The notes under the pieces are model-generated. The model was not told the DNA's origin. It searched no databases and worked only from the letters and a program-made list of their open reading frames with translations. Below are positions 33,742 to 43,485 of a stretch of DNA of 64,000 nucleotides, piece by piece. The stretch lies in contig CP089452.1 of the NCBI GenBank assembly GCA_026636295.1, positions 434,001 to 498,000 on the forward strand, in the 5' to 3' direction. The first letter of the stretch is position 1; each line of letters starts with the position of its first letter. This DNA is from Medakamo hakoo (taxonomy: Eukaryota > Chlorophyta > Trebouxiophyceae > Coccomyxaceae). A program made the position numbers and the translations under genes.

Positions 33742-34412
33742 GGAGGGTGTGCATGCATTGGAATAAAAGAGCGGCCAGGTTGTTGTGAAGCGTCGTCGCT
33801 CGCGACACCCACAATAATTCTTGTGGGTGTTTTCGTGAGGTCCACGGGGGGTGGGTGGGAGGGCGTGAACGCATGAGAAGGGAGGGAAGAGGGGAGTGGG
33901 TCGGGTGGCCAGGTGCGAGATAGCCGCCGCCGCCGCCACCGCCCACCATGCCCCCCTCTTTCCTCTCTTCTCATCATCGGTGGGGGGGGACAAGTCATGC
34001 ACCCAGGTGGAGGCCTTCCGCGTGTGTGCCTGTGTGTTGTGTGTGTGTGTGCGGTGGGGGTTGGGGGCGTGGCCAGCGTGCCCGCTGATCTGCGTGCGCG
34101 CCCCTCACCCAAGTTGAAATAAAAAATGGATGGAAGAGCCTCCCATGTGAAGGGCGGGTTGTTTCCTTGGACGGGCCCACAGACAGCCTTTTTTCGTCCC
34201 TGCTGCTGCTGCCGTCCCGCGTGTGGACAGTGCAAAGTGCGTCGCTTTTCCCCACATCTGGACTTTACAAGTGCAAGCTAGAGATGCCGGGGGCGGTGAC
34301 AACGGGCCCGTGTCATGCTTGGGCCGGCCGCGGCAGGGAGTCAAAGGACGCAATAACAACAACGCATGCGTGCGCTCACTCTCCTCCTCTTCACACGCCC
34401 ACGCTCACGCAG
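33742..34412. other. Intergenic region between two secreted-protein genes
   Basis: Contains the putative poly(A) signal near 33762, a G/T-rich stretch with TGTGTG runs (about 34023-34062), and an A-rich GAAATAAAAAATGG near 34116-34130. No coding sequence was accepted. The right end should hold the promoter and 5' leader of the GH19 gene. Confidence 0.45.
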
Positions 34413-37285
34413 ATGAGGCTGGTCCATCGCCCTTCGTCCATGCGGCTGGCTGTCGTGGCGGTGCTGGTGTCGGCGGCGGTGCGGGCGGCGCAGGTGAGCG
34501 AGGGGCGTGGTTGTTGGGAAGGAGAGCCAGCGAGGGAGAGCCGAGCGCGCGCGCGCGGCCGGTCATGCCGCAGCATCCGCGGCGCCAACCCTGAGTGCGG
34601 TCCCTCCCCTCACACAGGCCGGCGCGTCCACCGCGTCCTCTACTACCTCCTCCTCCGTCGCCGCCCACGTCCGCACCCTCAAAAGAGAGCTGGAAGACGT
34701 CAAAACCCTGGCCACGATCCACGTGGAGCGGGCCCGGCTGAAAGTGGAGGAGGCCAAGGCCGGAGTCGAGGCGGGCAGGGCCGACCACCGCACCAAGCTC
34801 GACTTTATCGCCGCCGTCCACGACCGCATGCAAGCCAAACTGGACGGCAAGAAAGCGGTGGTGGACAGCCTGGAGGCTGAGGCGGACGCGGCGCTGGCGG
34901 CCTGGGCGGCTGCCCTGGAGGACGGCAAGGGCGGCGACGTCGTCGCCCAGGTCGACGCGGCCAAGCTGGCCATCCTGGACGCGGCGGTCGCGCAAGAGGC
35001 CTGCGCCCTGTTTACGACGCAGGTGTCGGCGCGCGCGCTGGGCCTGCTGCCCAACCCCCTGGCGCCGGCGGAGAGCCGGCGCGTTGGCAAGGACAAAGTC
35101 CGCGCACGCCGGGCGCTGCTGCAGGCCGGTCGTGGTGACAGTGCTTCCACCACCACCTCTGGCCGCACCCTCTTGGGCGCGGCCCCGCCCTCCACCACCA
35201 CGCTCGCCGAGCTGGCCGCCACGCTGGCCACCCAGGCCCTGCCCACCTGTTGCAGCCTGCCCCCCAGCCAGCAGCCGTCCCAGGCCAACGCCCAGGCCGC
35301 GGTGCGGGCGGCGGTGGCCACCGTGCCCATTGCGACTGCGTGGCAGGTGCCGGGCCCGCCCGGCACGGGCGCGGGCGGGCCGACGCTGACAGACTTTGAC
35401 TACACGTCCATGGCGCGCGCGTACGCCTTCCCCTGCCTGCCCAACACGGCCGCGCCCAACGCCGCCCTCGTCCAGCGCCTGCTGCCGCTCGACGCCTGGA
35501 TGAACGCCACCGCCGCCCTGTTCCTTTTCAACGGCCCCAAGCCGATGGGCCGGGCCATGCAAAACGGGTCGGCCGGGCCCCTGGACCCGGCCGTCAGGTT
35601 TGGTGCGTCCGCCGCCCAGGTCGCGGCCGACCTGGTCGTCCAGCAGACGATCGCGTACGCCCACTTCCTGGAGCTGGTGGGGCGGTACCCCTTCTTCTGC
35701 GGCGAGGCAGGCGTGTACAACGTGTACGGCGGCGGCGGCGGCCCGACCGCCACCAAAGCCACGTTTTCCCTGGCCGACACGTGCAAGCGCGAGCTGGCCT
35801 CCTTTTTCGGCAACGCCGCCCAGGAAAGCGCGACGTCCGTGGACGCCGCCTACTGGGCGGCCTTGCCCGCCAACTCGGGGTACCCGTACGTGCCGTACCC
35901 GGGCGGCAAGGCCCTGCAAGCCTTTGGGTCCAACCGCGAGGGCAGCTGCTACACCCAGAACTGCACCGGGTACAACCCCAAGCCGACGGGCACCGGGCCG
36001 TACTGTGGCGCGACGATGCCGTGTGCGGAAGGCTGCACCGTCCAGGCGGGCGAGGCACCCGGCAAGCGCGGGTACTATGGGCGCGGCTACCACCAGACGT
36101 CGTACTGGTGAGAGAGTTTTTTTTTTTTTTTTTTTTTTTTTGAGGGGGGGGAGGACATACACACGCACACACACACACATCCACACCACGCACCCGCCCA
36201 AACCACAGGTTCAACTACTGGTTGCATGGTGCGTGCGGAGGCGGGGCGGGAGTTGTCAGAGGGGGCAGAGGTGGTCCCATCGCACTCGCCCTGACCGCGC
36301 CCCTGCCCACCCCTTCATATGCTCGCCACCTCCACCACAGGCCAAGCCCTGCACCCGTCCGACCCACGGCGCTTTGTCGCCCGGCCCGACGACGTCGCCT
36401 TTTACCCGTACGAGTCCTGGGCCAGCGCCGTGTCCTTTGCCATGGTGCCGCAGCCGCCCAAGCCGTCGCTCCACGAAATCATCATCGGCGCGTACACGCC
36501 GCCCGACGCGGTCTACGGCAACGACGGGTCGGCCGTCGAGTCGCCCGAGTCCGGGTCGGCGTGCACGGGCAAGGTCAACGTGCTGACCGACCTGGCCACG
36601 AAAGTCGTGAAAAACCAGTTCATGGTCGCGACCAACGCCATCAACGGCGCCGTCGAGTGCAGCAATGGCGCGGCCGACGCGCGCGCCCAGAACCGGGCGG
36701 CCGCCTACAAGTTTTGGTTGGAGAGGCTGGGCGCGACGCTGACGGCGGACGAGGCGCAGTACGTCAACGCCCAAATTGGGCCGACCGGCTGCAACATTTG
36801 CCGCGGGAACGCGTTCACGGCCGACCCCAACCCCAAGATGTGAGCAGTGATGGGGAGGGATGGAGTGAGAGTGGGGATGTTTGGGATCCCTCCTTCCCCC
36901 CTCACCCCATGACGTGTTCCCCCCACCCACCCCTCCCGTTCCAATGCACAGCTACGCCGGCACGCCGTGGAAGCCCATCGGCTGGCAGCCACGCATGAAC
37001 CTGGGCGTGTGCCAGAAGGCTGACGCCGGGTGCGGCGTCGGCGCCAACGGCGCGCCGAAAGCGTGCGGCTTGCTCGGCGGCGAAGACACGGCCACCGACA
37101 AGCTGACGTACGGCGCCATCGGCCAGGCCGGGTGCACGGCGCCGCCGGATCTGACGGCGTGCGCGTGCGGCACGGGCGACCCCAACGTCGCGTGTCCGTG
37201 CTGCAAGATGCCGCCGGTGCTGGCCATTTCCACCCAGGCGCCGGTGACGTGCAAGGGCATTGTCAGTGGGTTGCGGTACGCGTGA
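34413..37285 (+). CDS. GH19 chitinase-like protein with coiled-coil N-terminus
   Basis: Glycoside hydrolase family 19 (class I/IV chitinase or chitosan-active lysozyme-like fold), predicted secreted. Five exons (34413-34493, 34618-36107, 36209-36228, 36341-36839, 36952-37285) have consistent phases and give about 807 residues; GH19 catalytic domains are about 220-240. Order: signal peptide (MRLAVVAVLVSAAVRAAQ, with a second ATG at 34440 as alternative start), about 150 residues of Lys/Glu/Ala coiled coil (VAAHVRTLKRELEDVKTL), a linker, then the GH19 core: CKRELASFFGNAAQES (family 'EIAAFFAQTSHET', catalytic Glu), YYGRGYHQTSYWFNYWLHG (family 'YYGRGPIQLSWNYNYG'), and VAFYPYESWASAVSFAM. The tail is Cys-rich (ACACGTGDPNVACPCCKM). 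The 20-nt third exon codes the FNYWLH segment of the active-site cleft. Confidence 0.85.
36117..36141 (+). repeat. Poly-T tract (25 bases) in GH19 intron 2
   Basis: The run starts nine bases after the donor of the 101-bp intron that precedes the 20-nt exon. It is the longest homopolymer in the window and lies where a polypyrimidine tract would not be expected, at the 5' end of the intron. A CA repeat follows it. Confidence 0.9.
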
Positions 37286-38828
37286 GGACGGGGGGTGGGG
37301 TGGGAGGCAAGTGAAAAATTAGCCACACCTTGGTTGGAGTCGTTGAGTTTTCTGTGTGCGGCGGCATGATGGCTTGGATTGAAAGGAAATGAAGAAAATT
37401 TTCTTCCCGCCCATGGAATGTCGCAGGGTCACACGGCCGACGACGATGTCCAGGACTCGTAAAAAACATGAAGGGTGCCACACGGCGCGGAGGGAGGGAG
37501 GGCCCGCCCCTGCAGCCAGTCTTTTTCACCAGATCACGCGCCGAAGAACGGGCGTGCGTTTTGGCCGGTCGTCGGCGGGGTTGGCAGCGTGCAAGTGCGC
37601 CAATGCCCGCCCTCGCTTCCGCGCGCCGGTTGGCGCGAATCCGTGCCACTTTTTTTTGACCGCCCCGTGCGGCAGGCGCGCGTGGGTCAGCCGTGCTCGG
37701 CGGCCACGATCGCGTGAGTGTGATCCTTCCCCCGCCCGCCTGGTGGGCCGCGGGCGCGGTTTTGCTTTGACCAGCGGGCCGGCGGCGGACGCCTTCCTCA
37801 TTGCTCGTCACCTGTGCCCGTGCATGATGATGGCGGGGTTTTGTTTTTTTCACCGCCATCACCCTTTGTCACCGCGGATGTGCCGGCCGAGGGCCTGTGT
37901 GGCGGCTTGCGGGCGGGGCGTGCGGTCGTGGGCTTGTGGTGCGGGCGACCGGGCCCAAACCTTACCACCCGCCTCATTCCATGTGTCGTGCGTGTGCGCT
38001 TTTACCTGGCAAAGAGGACGACGCGTCGCCCTTTTTTTGCATGCGTCCCGCGCGGGCAGTCCTGCAAGGGTTGGGGACGCAAACGCGGCTCTTGTGTCCG
38101 GTCGAACCCGCAGCGTGCACGCGGCGGCTGCTGGCTCGCAAGCGGCGTGGGGTGTTTTCCCGCCACCCCCGTCTGCAGGCTCATCATGGCCGCGGCCGCC
38201 CCGGCGACGGCCCGTCGCAACGCTGCGGCCGGTGCATGAGTCCGAGTCTGAGCCCAAGACTTTATCATGCCCGTTTGATGGGACGTGATTGGCGCGGGTG
38301 GGCGGGCGCGGCGTCTCATCATGGCGTTTGCTTGGTGGAAGTCGCGTCTCGAGGCGCAACGCAATGCAATGCAATGCAGCCCCCCTCTCCCATCAAAGGC
38401 TACGGGTCCTCTCTGTCTCACTCACTCCTCTCTTCCCTTCCCCCCTTTCTCCCACGCGCAAAACAACAGGCCGCACCCGTCGAAGGCGTGGCCGTCCGCC
38501 GACGGCGGCGGGCCGGCCGTCCACCGACGGCGGCGGCCCGGTCGTCCCGCACACCCCACCCGCCGCCCCTGTGTCCACCAACTCGCTCACGCAGAGTGGT
38601 GGTGGTGCCTCTACACCACTCCCATCCCTGACCGACCTCCCATTATACGACTTGCACATGCGGGCTGTCAGCCTGGCGAGTGCGCTGCTGTATAGGAGTG
38701 CGGGTCTAGAGGGCGTGGGGCGTGGGGAGAGGCTGTGTTGGTGGGTGGGGGAAGGTGGTCGGTGAAGAGGTGTGAGAAGATTTCGTGGCAAGCAGGGTAG
38801 TGGACAGGGAGCGTGCGGGCGCGCGTCA
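37286..38828. other. Gene-poor stretch left of the direct repeats
   Basis: No gene is supported. A frame of about 300 codons on the plus strand (37389-38288) has no domain, no signal peptide and no splice logic, and looks like chance. A CAATG-type short run occurs at about 38359-38380, and a 25-bp unit beginning GGCCGTCC is repeated side by side at about 38489-38540. Confidence 0.5.
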
Positions 38829-40263
38829 AGGGCCTGTTTATTGGAAGGCAGGGCAGTGTGGAACAAGCGCCGATAAAAAACGTTAACACAATAGCTACAA
38901 AGAAAACAATGCAGACGAAAAACAAGAAAGAAGAAAGAGTGACCACCATGTCTAAGACATGTGGTCACCACTGGGCGACCCGCCATTTGGCGTGAAGCGC
39001 AATCTGTCGCCCTCGCGCCCGACCACCTTACCGGCCGGCATACGCCACCAATAACCTCGCAGGGCTTGTTGAGTGCTTCATCTACAAGCCTGCATGGTCG
39101 AAATGCGGCTGTGTGCCGCAGCGCGGAAAATGGTCTCGTCACTGTGACTGGCGGCCAAGTGGCGACCGACTTCTGCACGCAAAGTTCTTCACTTTGCGCC
39201 CCGCCCGCGGCCGCATGCGGGCAGAGGCAGGCAATGTGCCGCACATGCATGAAGAGTAAAACATGTCCGCCGTGCCATGGTCAAGCCGAAAACGGGACTG
39301 GCGTGGGTTGGGTTGTCGGGTGTGCCGACAAAACTACACGGGTCGGGCCGGCGCGCGTCTTGCTGCAGTTGAGCGCCGCCGCCCAACCAGGCATGCTCAA
39401 CTCACAGGCCGCACATGCTTGAATATCAAAGCACATGGACCAGGCCCCGGTCGGGTCCAAAACGGGTCTGCTTGAAAATTTTATGGTGGCCGCGGCCAGA
39501 AAAAAAATTGTGCGCGCGCGCCCCGAGCGATGAGGCACCGCCCGCGCGCGGCGGGCCGCGGCGCCGCCGTCAGGCCGCTTGACGGCACCGCGCGCACACA
39601 GCTACAGAGATCAGTCCTTGCGCCAGGTCTCAGCGGGGTGGGCTTTTTGGTCCGTCGCCTGTTTGGGGGGCGGGCCGCCCCCTCAAAAACGAGCGCCGAA
39701 CCCGCGCGTGCATTTTTGCCAGCCGGCCCAGCGCGCACGATTGGCGCCCCGCACGCCGCACACAGCGCCCGCCGGACCCGTCCCATAGCTGAGCCACACG
39801 CCGCCCTACCTCCAGGAGGGGGGGCGTGGCGCCGAATGCATGCCGGCGCCCCGCCAGACACGCATATAGTAGGGGAGTGGGCAAGAAAAACAAAAAAGGC
39901 GGGAGTGTGGGCATGCGTGAGGAAGGGCCGCGGTCCTTGAAAGACGCTCAATAATTGAAAGGCTGGCCCACCGCTTCCCAACGCCACCCGCATCCAAAAC
40001 CAAGCAGTTCGGCCGCTGCATGGCGTCTGCTACTAATGGCAGTGCTTCGCGCGCGCGACGTCCAGTGTGAGCCACGCAATGTGGGTTTCTGCAGAAGGCC
40101 ATCAAAGGCGCGAGGGCTAGGCACACTGGTTCTCCGGCGCTGCCCCGCGCCTTCACGTTTGCGTGCGTCCAGGGCAGGTCCAGGGCAGCCATGCCTGATG
40201 TAGGTCCGTGGCGCAAAGTGAGGAAAATGGGCGTGGGCGCGAGTGGTCCCGCGTCTGCTGGCC
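38829..40263 (+). repeat. Direct repeat copy A (1.43 kb)
   Basis: Collinear with copy B at 41544-42974. By eye the ends and flanks of the aligned part agree at roughly 85-90% with small indels, while 39132-39508 is identical to 41827-42203 with no gap or mismatch. It starts AGGGCCTGTTTA and ends near CGTCTGCTGGCC. Reading frames drift between copies, so it is unlikely to code for protein. A hairpin-forming GCAAAGT TCTTC ACTTTGC lies in the identical part (about 39179-39197), and a near-perfect stem GTGACCAC...GTGGTCAC lies at about 38939-38968. No terminal inverted repeats or target-site duplications were seen. Confidence 0.85.
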
Positions 40264-41543
40264 GAGAGAAAAAACACGGCGGCCTCACGGTCGCAAGGGC
40301 GGGCCTCGCATCTCCCTCCTCTCTTCGCGTGCTCACACCTCCTCACACGTCTCTACTGTCCCTCCACCACCCCCCTCGAACTCCCTTTTTCCGCCCCACC
40401 CCTCGGCCCCTCCAGACTCTCTGCACGTGCAACGCATCCACTGCCGGCAGAAGGGCCCGGCTTGTGCGACCGGCGTGGTTTTGGCAGGGTAAGCTCATGT
40501 TTAAAGCCCCGCCGACCCAAGCCCAGCCTGCCGCTAGGCGGCGTGCTGGAGGGCGATCGAGGTTTGGCAGGCATGAGTTAGGGACGCGCCTAGCGCGTGT
40601 CCGTGCAGCGTCAACACACAAGCGCGCAAGGTCCAAGTGCGGCTTGCGAACGCCACCTGGCAGGCCAAGAGGAAGAAAGATGGAGAGGTGAGAGAGAGAA
40701 AGAGAGAGGGAGAGAGAGAGAGTGAGAGGTGAGCAGAGACATCTCTCTTCTCAGTGAGCAGAGGCCTTGTCTCTCTGTTCTTCTTCATCTCCATCATCTC
40801 CTTCTCTTATTCTCTTTTTTGCTGCACGTCCAGCCTCCCACCAAGCTCGTTTACCCAACACACAGCAGTGCGTGCGTGCCGCGGCTTGGAAAACAGATAG
40901 AGTGTAGGCGCGCCCTTTGGCCGGCTTGGTTTTGTAATGTGAAAGCACAGCATTTTGGCGGGAAAATGGCACACACTCCATTCCGACGGGCGAGCACCAA
41001 GCGGGCCTGCCCACTCCAAAACGCACGACGCCGTCTCTACGTGTCCTAATGTTAACAGGCTGCGCAACATAAGTGTAATGAAAAAAAAACATGAAGAAAT
41101 GCAGGGCGGCGTGACCAGTCTCATTTCCTGTCCCCGACTCCTCGCCCGGGCCTGCACACGCCGCCATGCCGCCGCGCACACACCCGCTTGCCTGTCGCTT
41201 TTAACACGCAAGGTTTGACAAAGTAACATGGCCGTGTGCTTTGGGCGCCGCGTTTGCGCGTGTGTAATTGTGTGCGTGCTGGCATTGCTCCTTTGATTCC
41301 AAGTGGCACGCGTTCTTGTGAAACGGCCGCGCCCGCCAGCCCGCCAGCGGACAAAAGTCGACCTGTGTGCCACACATGCGCAAGCCATGAGACACCCGTC
41401 CCTGGCGGTGGCAACGTCGAAACCCGCGCCTGGTGCCACTTTGGGCGGCGGTTGGGCAGCTTTAGCAAATGAGGCGAGGGTGTCCGCGCGGGTCGGTCGA
41501 CGCGCGTTTCGGTATTTTGATGGATGCCCGCCGCTACAATTCT
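40264..41543. other. Single-copy spacer between the direct repeats
   Basis: About 1.28 kb without a supported gene. It contains a GA-rich purine tract (about 40680-40755) followed by a TC-rich tract (about 40775-40820) on the same strand, so the two could pair imperfectly or adopt triplex-like structures. The rest has mixed composition and is less GC-rich than the left half of the window. Confidence 0.6.
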
Positions 41544-42974
41544 AGGGCCTGTTTAGAAGGCTGGGACAAGTGTGGAACAAGCGCCGATAAAAAGCGTTTA
41601 CAGACTAGCTACAAAAAAACAATGCAGACGAAAAACAAGAAAGAAGAAAGAGAAGACATGGCGGTCGCCAGTGGGCGACCCGCCATTCAACGTGAATGGC
41701 GTCGCCCTCGCGCCCGACCGCCTTGCCGGCCGGCACACGCCGCCGACAACCTCGCGGGGCTTGTTGAGTGTTTTATCTACAAGCCTGCACGGTCGAAATG
41801 CGGCTGGGTGCTGCGTCGAGGAAAACGGTCTCGTCACTGTGACTGGCGGCCAAGTGGCGACCGACTTCTGCACGCAAAGTTCTTCACTTTGCGCCCCGCC
41901 CGCGGCCGCATGCGGGCAGAGGCAGGCAATGTGCCGCACATGCATGAAGAGTAAAACATGTCCGCCGTGCCATGGTCAAGCCGAAAACGGGACTGGCGTG
42001 GGTTGGGTTGTCGGGTGTGCCGACAAAACTACACGGGTCGGGCCGGCGCGCGTCTTGCTGCAGTTGAGCGCCGCCGCCCAACCAGGCATGCTCAACTCAC
42101 AGGCCGCACATGCTTGAATATCAAAGCACATGGACCAGGCCCCGGTCGGGTCCAAAACGGGTCTGCTTGAAAATTTTATGGTGGCCGCGGCCAGAAAAAA
42201 AATGGTGCGCGCGCGCGCGCCTCCCGATCGGTGAGGCCTGGCACTGCCCGCGCGCGGCGGGCCGCGGCGCCGCCGCCAGGCCGATTTACGGCACTGCGCG
42301 CACACAGCTACATAGAGCCGTCCTTGCACCAGGCCTCAGAGGGGTTGGCTTGTTGGTCCGTCGCCTGTTTGGGGGGCGGGCCGCCCTTCTAAAGACGTGC
42401 GCCGAACCCGCGCGTGCATTTTTGCCAGCCGGCCCAGTGCGCGCTCGCGCCCGCAACTGACGCCCCGCACGCCGCGCACCGCGCCCGCCGGACCCGTCCC
42501 AAAGCTTGGTCACACGCCGCCCTACCTCCAGGAGCGGGGGCGTGGCGCCGATTGCATGCCGGCGCCCCCGCCAGACACGCATAGTAGGGGAGTTCGCAAA
42601 AAAAACAAAAAAGGCGGGAGTGGGGGCATGCGTGAGGAAGGGCAGCGGCCTGTGACACACGATCAACTGAAAGGCCGACACACCGCTTCCTAACTCCACC
42701 CGCATCCAACACCAGGCAGGCCGGCCGCTCCATGGCGTCTGCCTCTGATGGCAGTGCGTCGCGCGCGCGGCGTCCCGTGTGAGCCATGCACAATGGGTTG
42801 TTTCTGCAGACGGCGTGAGTTCAAACTGGTTCTCCTTTTCCCACCTGCGCTGCCCGCGCCTTCACGTCTAAACGTGCGTCCAGGGCAGGTCCAGGGCAGC
42901 CATGCCTGATGTAGGTCCGTGGCACAAAGTGAGGAAAATGGGCGTGGGCGCGCGTGGTCCCGCGTCTGCTGGCC
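41544..42974 (+). repeat. Direct repeat copy B (1.43 kb)
   Basis: Partner of copy A, same orientation, about 2.7 kb downstream. It contains the identical 377-bp block (41827-42203). At the position of copy A's stem it has a different short stem (ATGGCGGTCGCC ... GGGCGACCCGCCAT, about 41657-41687), so the hairpin position is kept while the sequence differs. A longer GCGCGC run follows the identical block than in copy A. Confidence 0.85.
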
Positions 42975-43170
42975 AAAAAAAACCACTCACCGCCTGGTTG
43001 ACACAACATCTACTGAATAAGGGCTGCATGCAAAGCAAGGCCCCTTGGACTGACTACCTTTCTGCTCAAGTTCTTGCATACAGTAAGTACATAGCGCACA
43101 GGAGCAGGTTTACAATCCCGTCCCCGCCGTGAGTGGTAATGTGCATTTTTAAAAGATTAAAGAGTCGCCA

Positions 43171-43320
43171 AAAGATGTTGCCATCCTCACGAGACCATAA
43201 TAAGAAAAAAAAGATGTTGCCATCCTCACGAGACCATAATAAGAAAAAAAAGATGTTGCCATCCTCACGAGACCATAATAAGAAAAAAAAGATGTTGCCA
43301 TCCTCACGAGACCATAATGA
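43171..43320 (+). repeat. 39-bp tandem repeat, four units
   Basis: Units begin at about 43175, 43214, 43253 and 43292, spaced exactly 39 bp; each starts ATGTTGCCATCCTCACGAGA and the first three end in an A-run. They are virtually identical, which means recent expansion or strong upkeep. Because 39 is a multiple of three, a short open frame runs through the array (MLPSSRDHNKKKK repeated), but it has no other sign of being a gene. The last unit runs into the palindrome. Confidence 0.95.
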
Positions 43321-43323
43321 GTA

Positions 43324-43355
43324 CCTAGCCTGCTCCCCATGGGGAGCAGGCTAGG
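43324..43355. repeat. Perfect 32-bp palindrome
   Basis: The arms CCTAGCCTGCTCCCC and GGGGAGCAGGCTAGG are exact reverse complements with AT in the centre, so the whole 32 bp is self-complementary. It starts four bases after the tandem array. Confidence 0.95.
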
Positions 43356-43485
43356 CGTTGACGAGTTAACATAACGACGGGTTTTTGATTGCGCTTACGG
43401 GTTGGCGTAATACAAAAACAGGGAGGCATGAACAAGTCGAGTGCGCCTGGGTTGCGTCACTAGAGTTGACCTGCCGCCCCCTGTC

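Noticed and set aside
37389-38288. Plus-strand frame of about 300 codons in the gene-poor region
   Set aside because: No domain, signal peptide, splice logic or normal composition.
38829-38840. Start AGGGCCTGTTTA recalls terminal repeats of PIF/Harbinger-type small transposons in plants
   Set aside because: No inverted counterpart was found at the other end of either copy and there is no 3-bp target duplication.
38829-42974. Possible LTR element, because two direct repeats flank a spacer
   Set aside because: The repeat ends lack the usual TG...CA, no target-site duplication was seen, and the 1.28-kb spacer has no recognisable gag- or polymerase-like frame.
43171-43320. CRISPR-like array
   Set aside because: Units follow each other with no variable spacers and the context is eukaryotic.
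43133-43354. Small protein made of 13-residue repeats
   Set aside because: The frame exists only because the DNA repeat is 39 bp; no upstream gene structure, and it runs through the palindrome.
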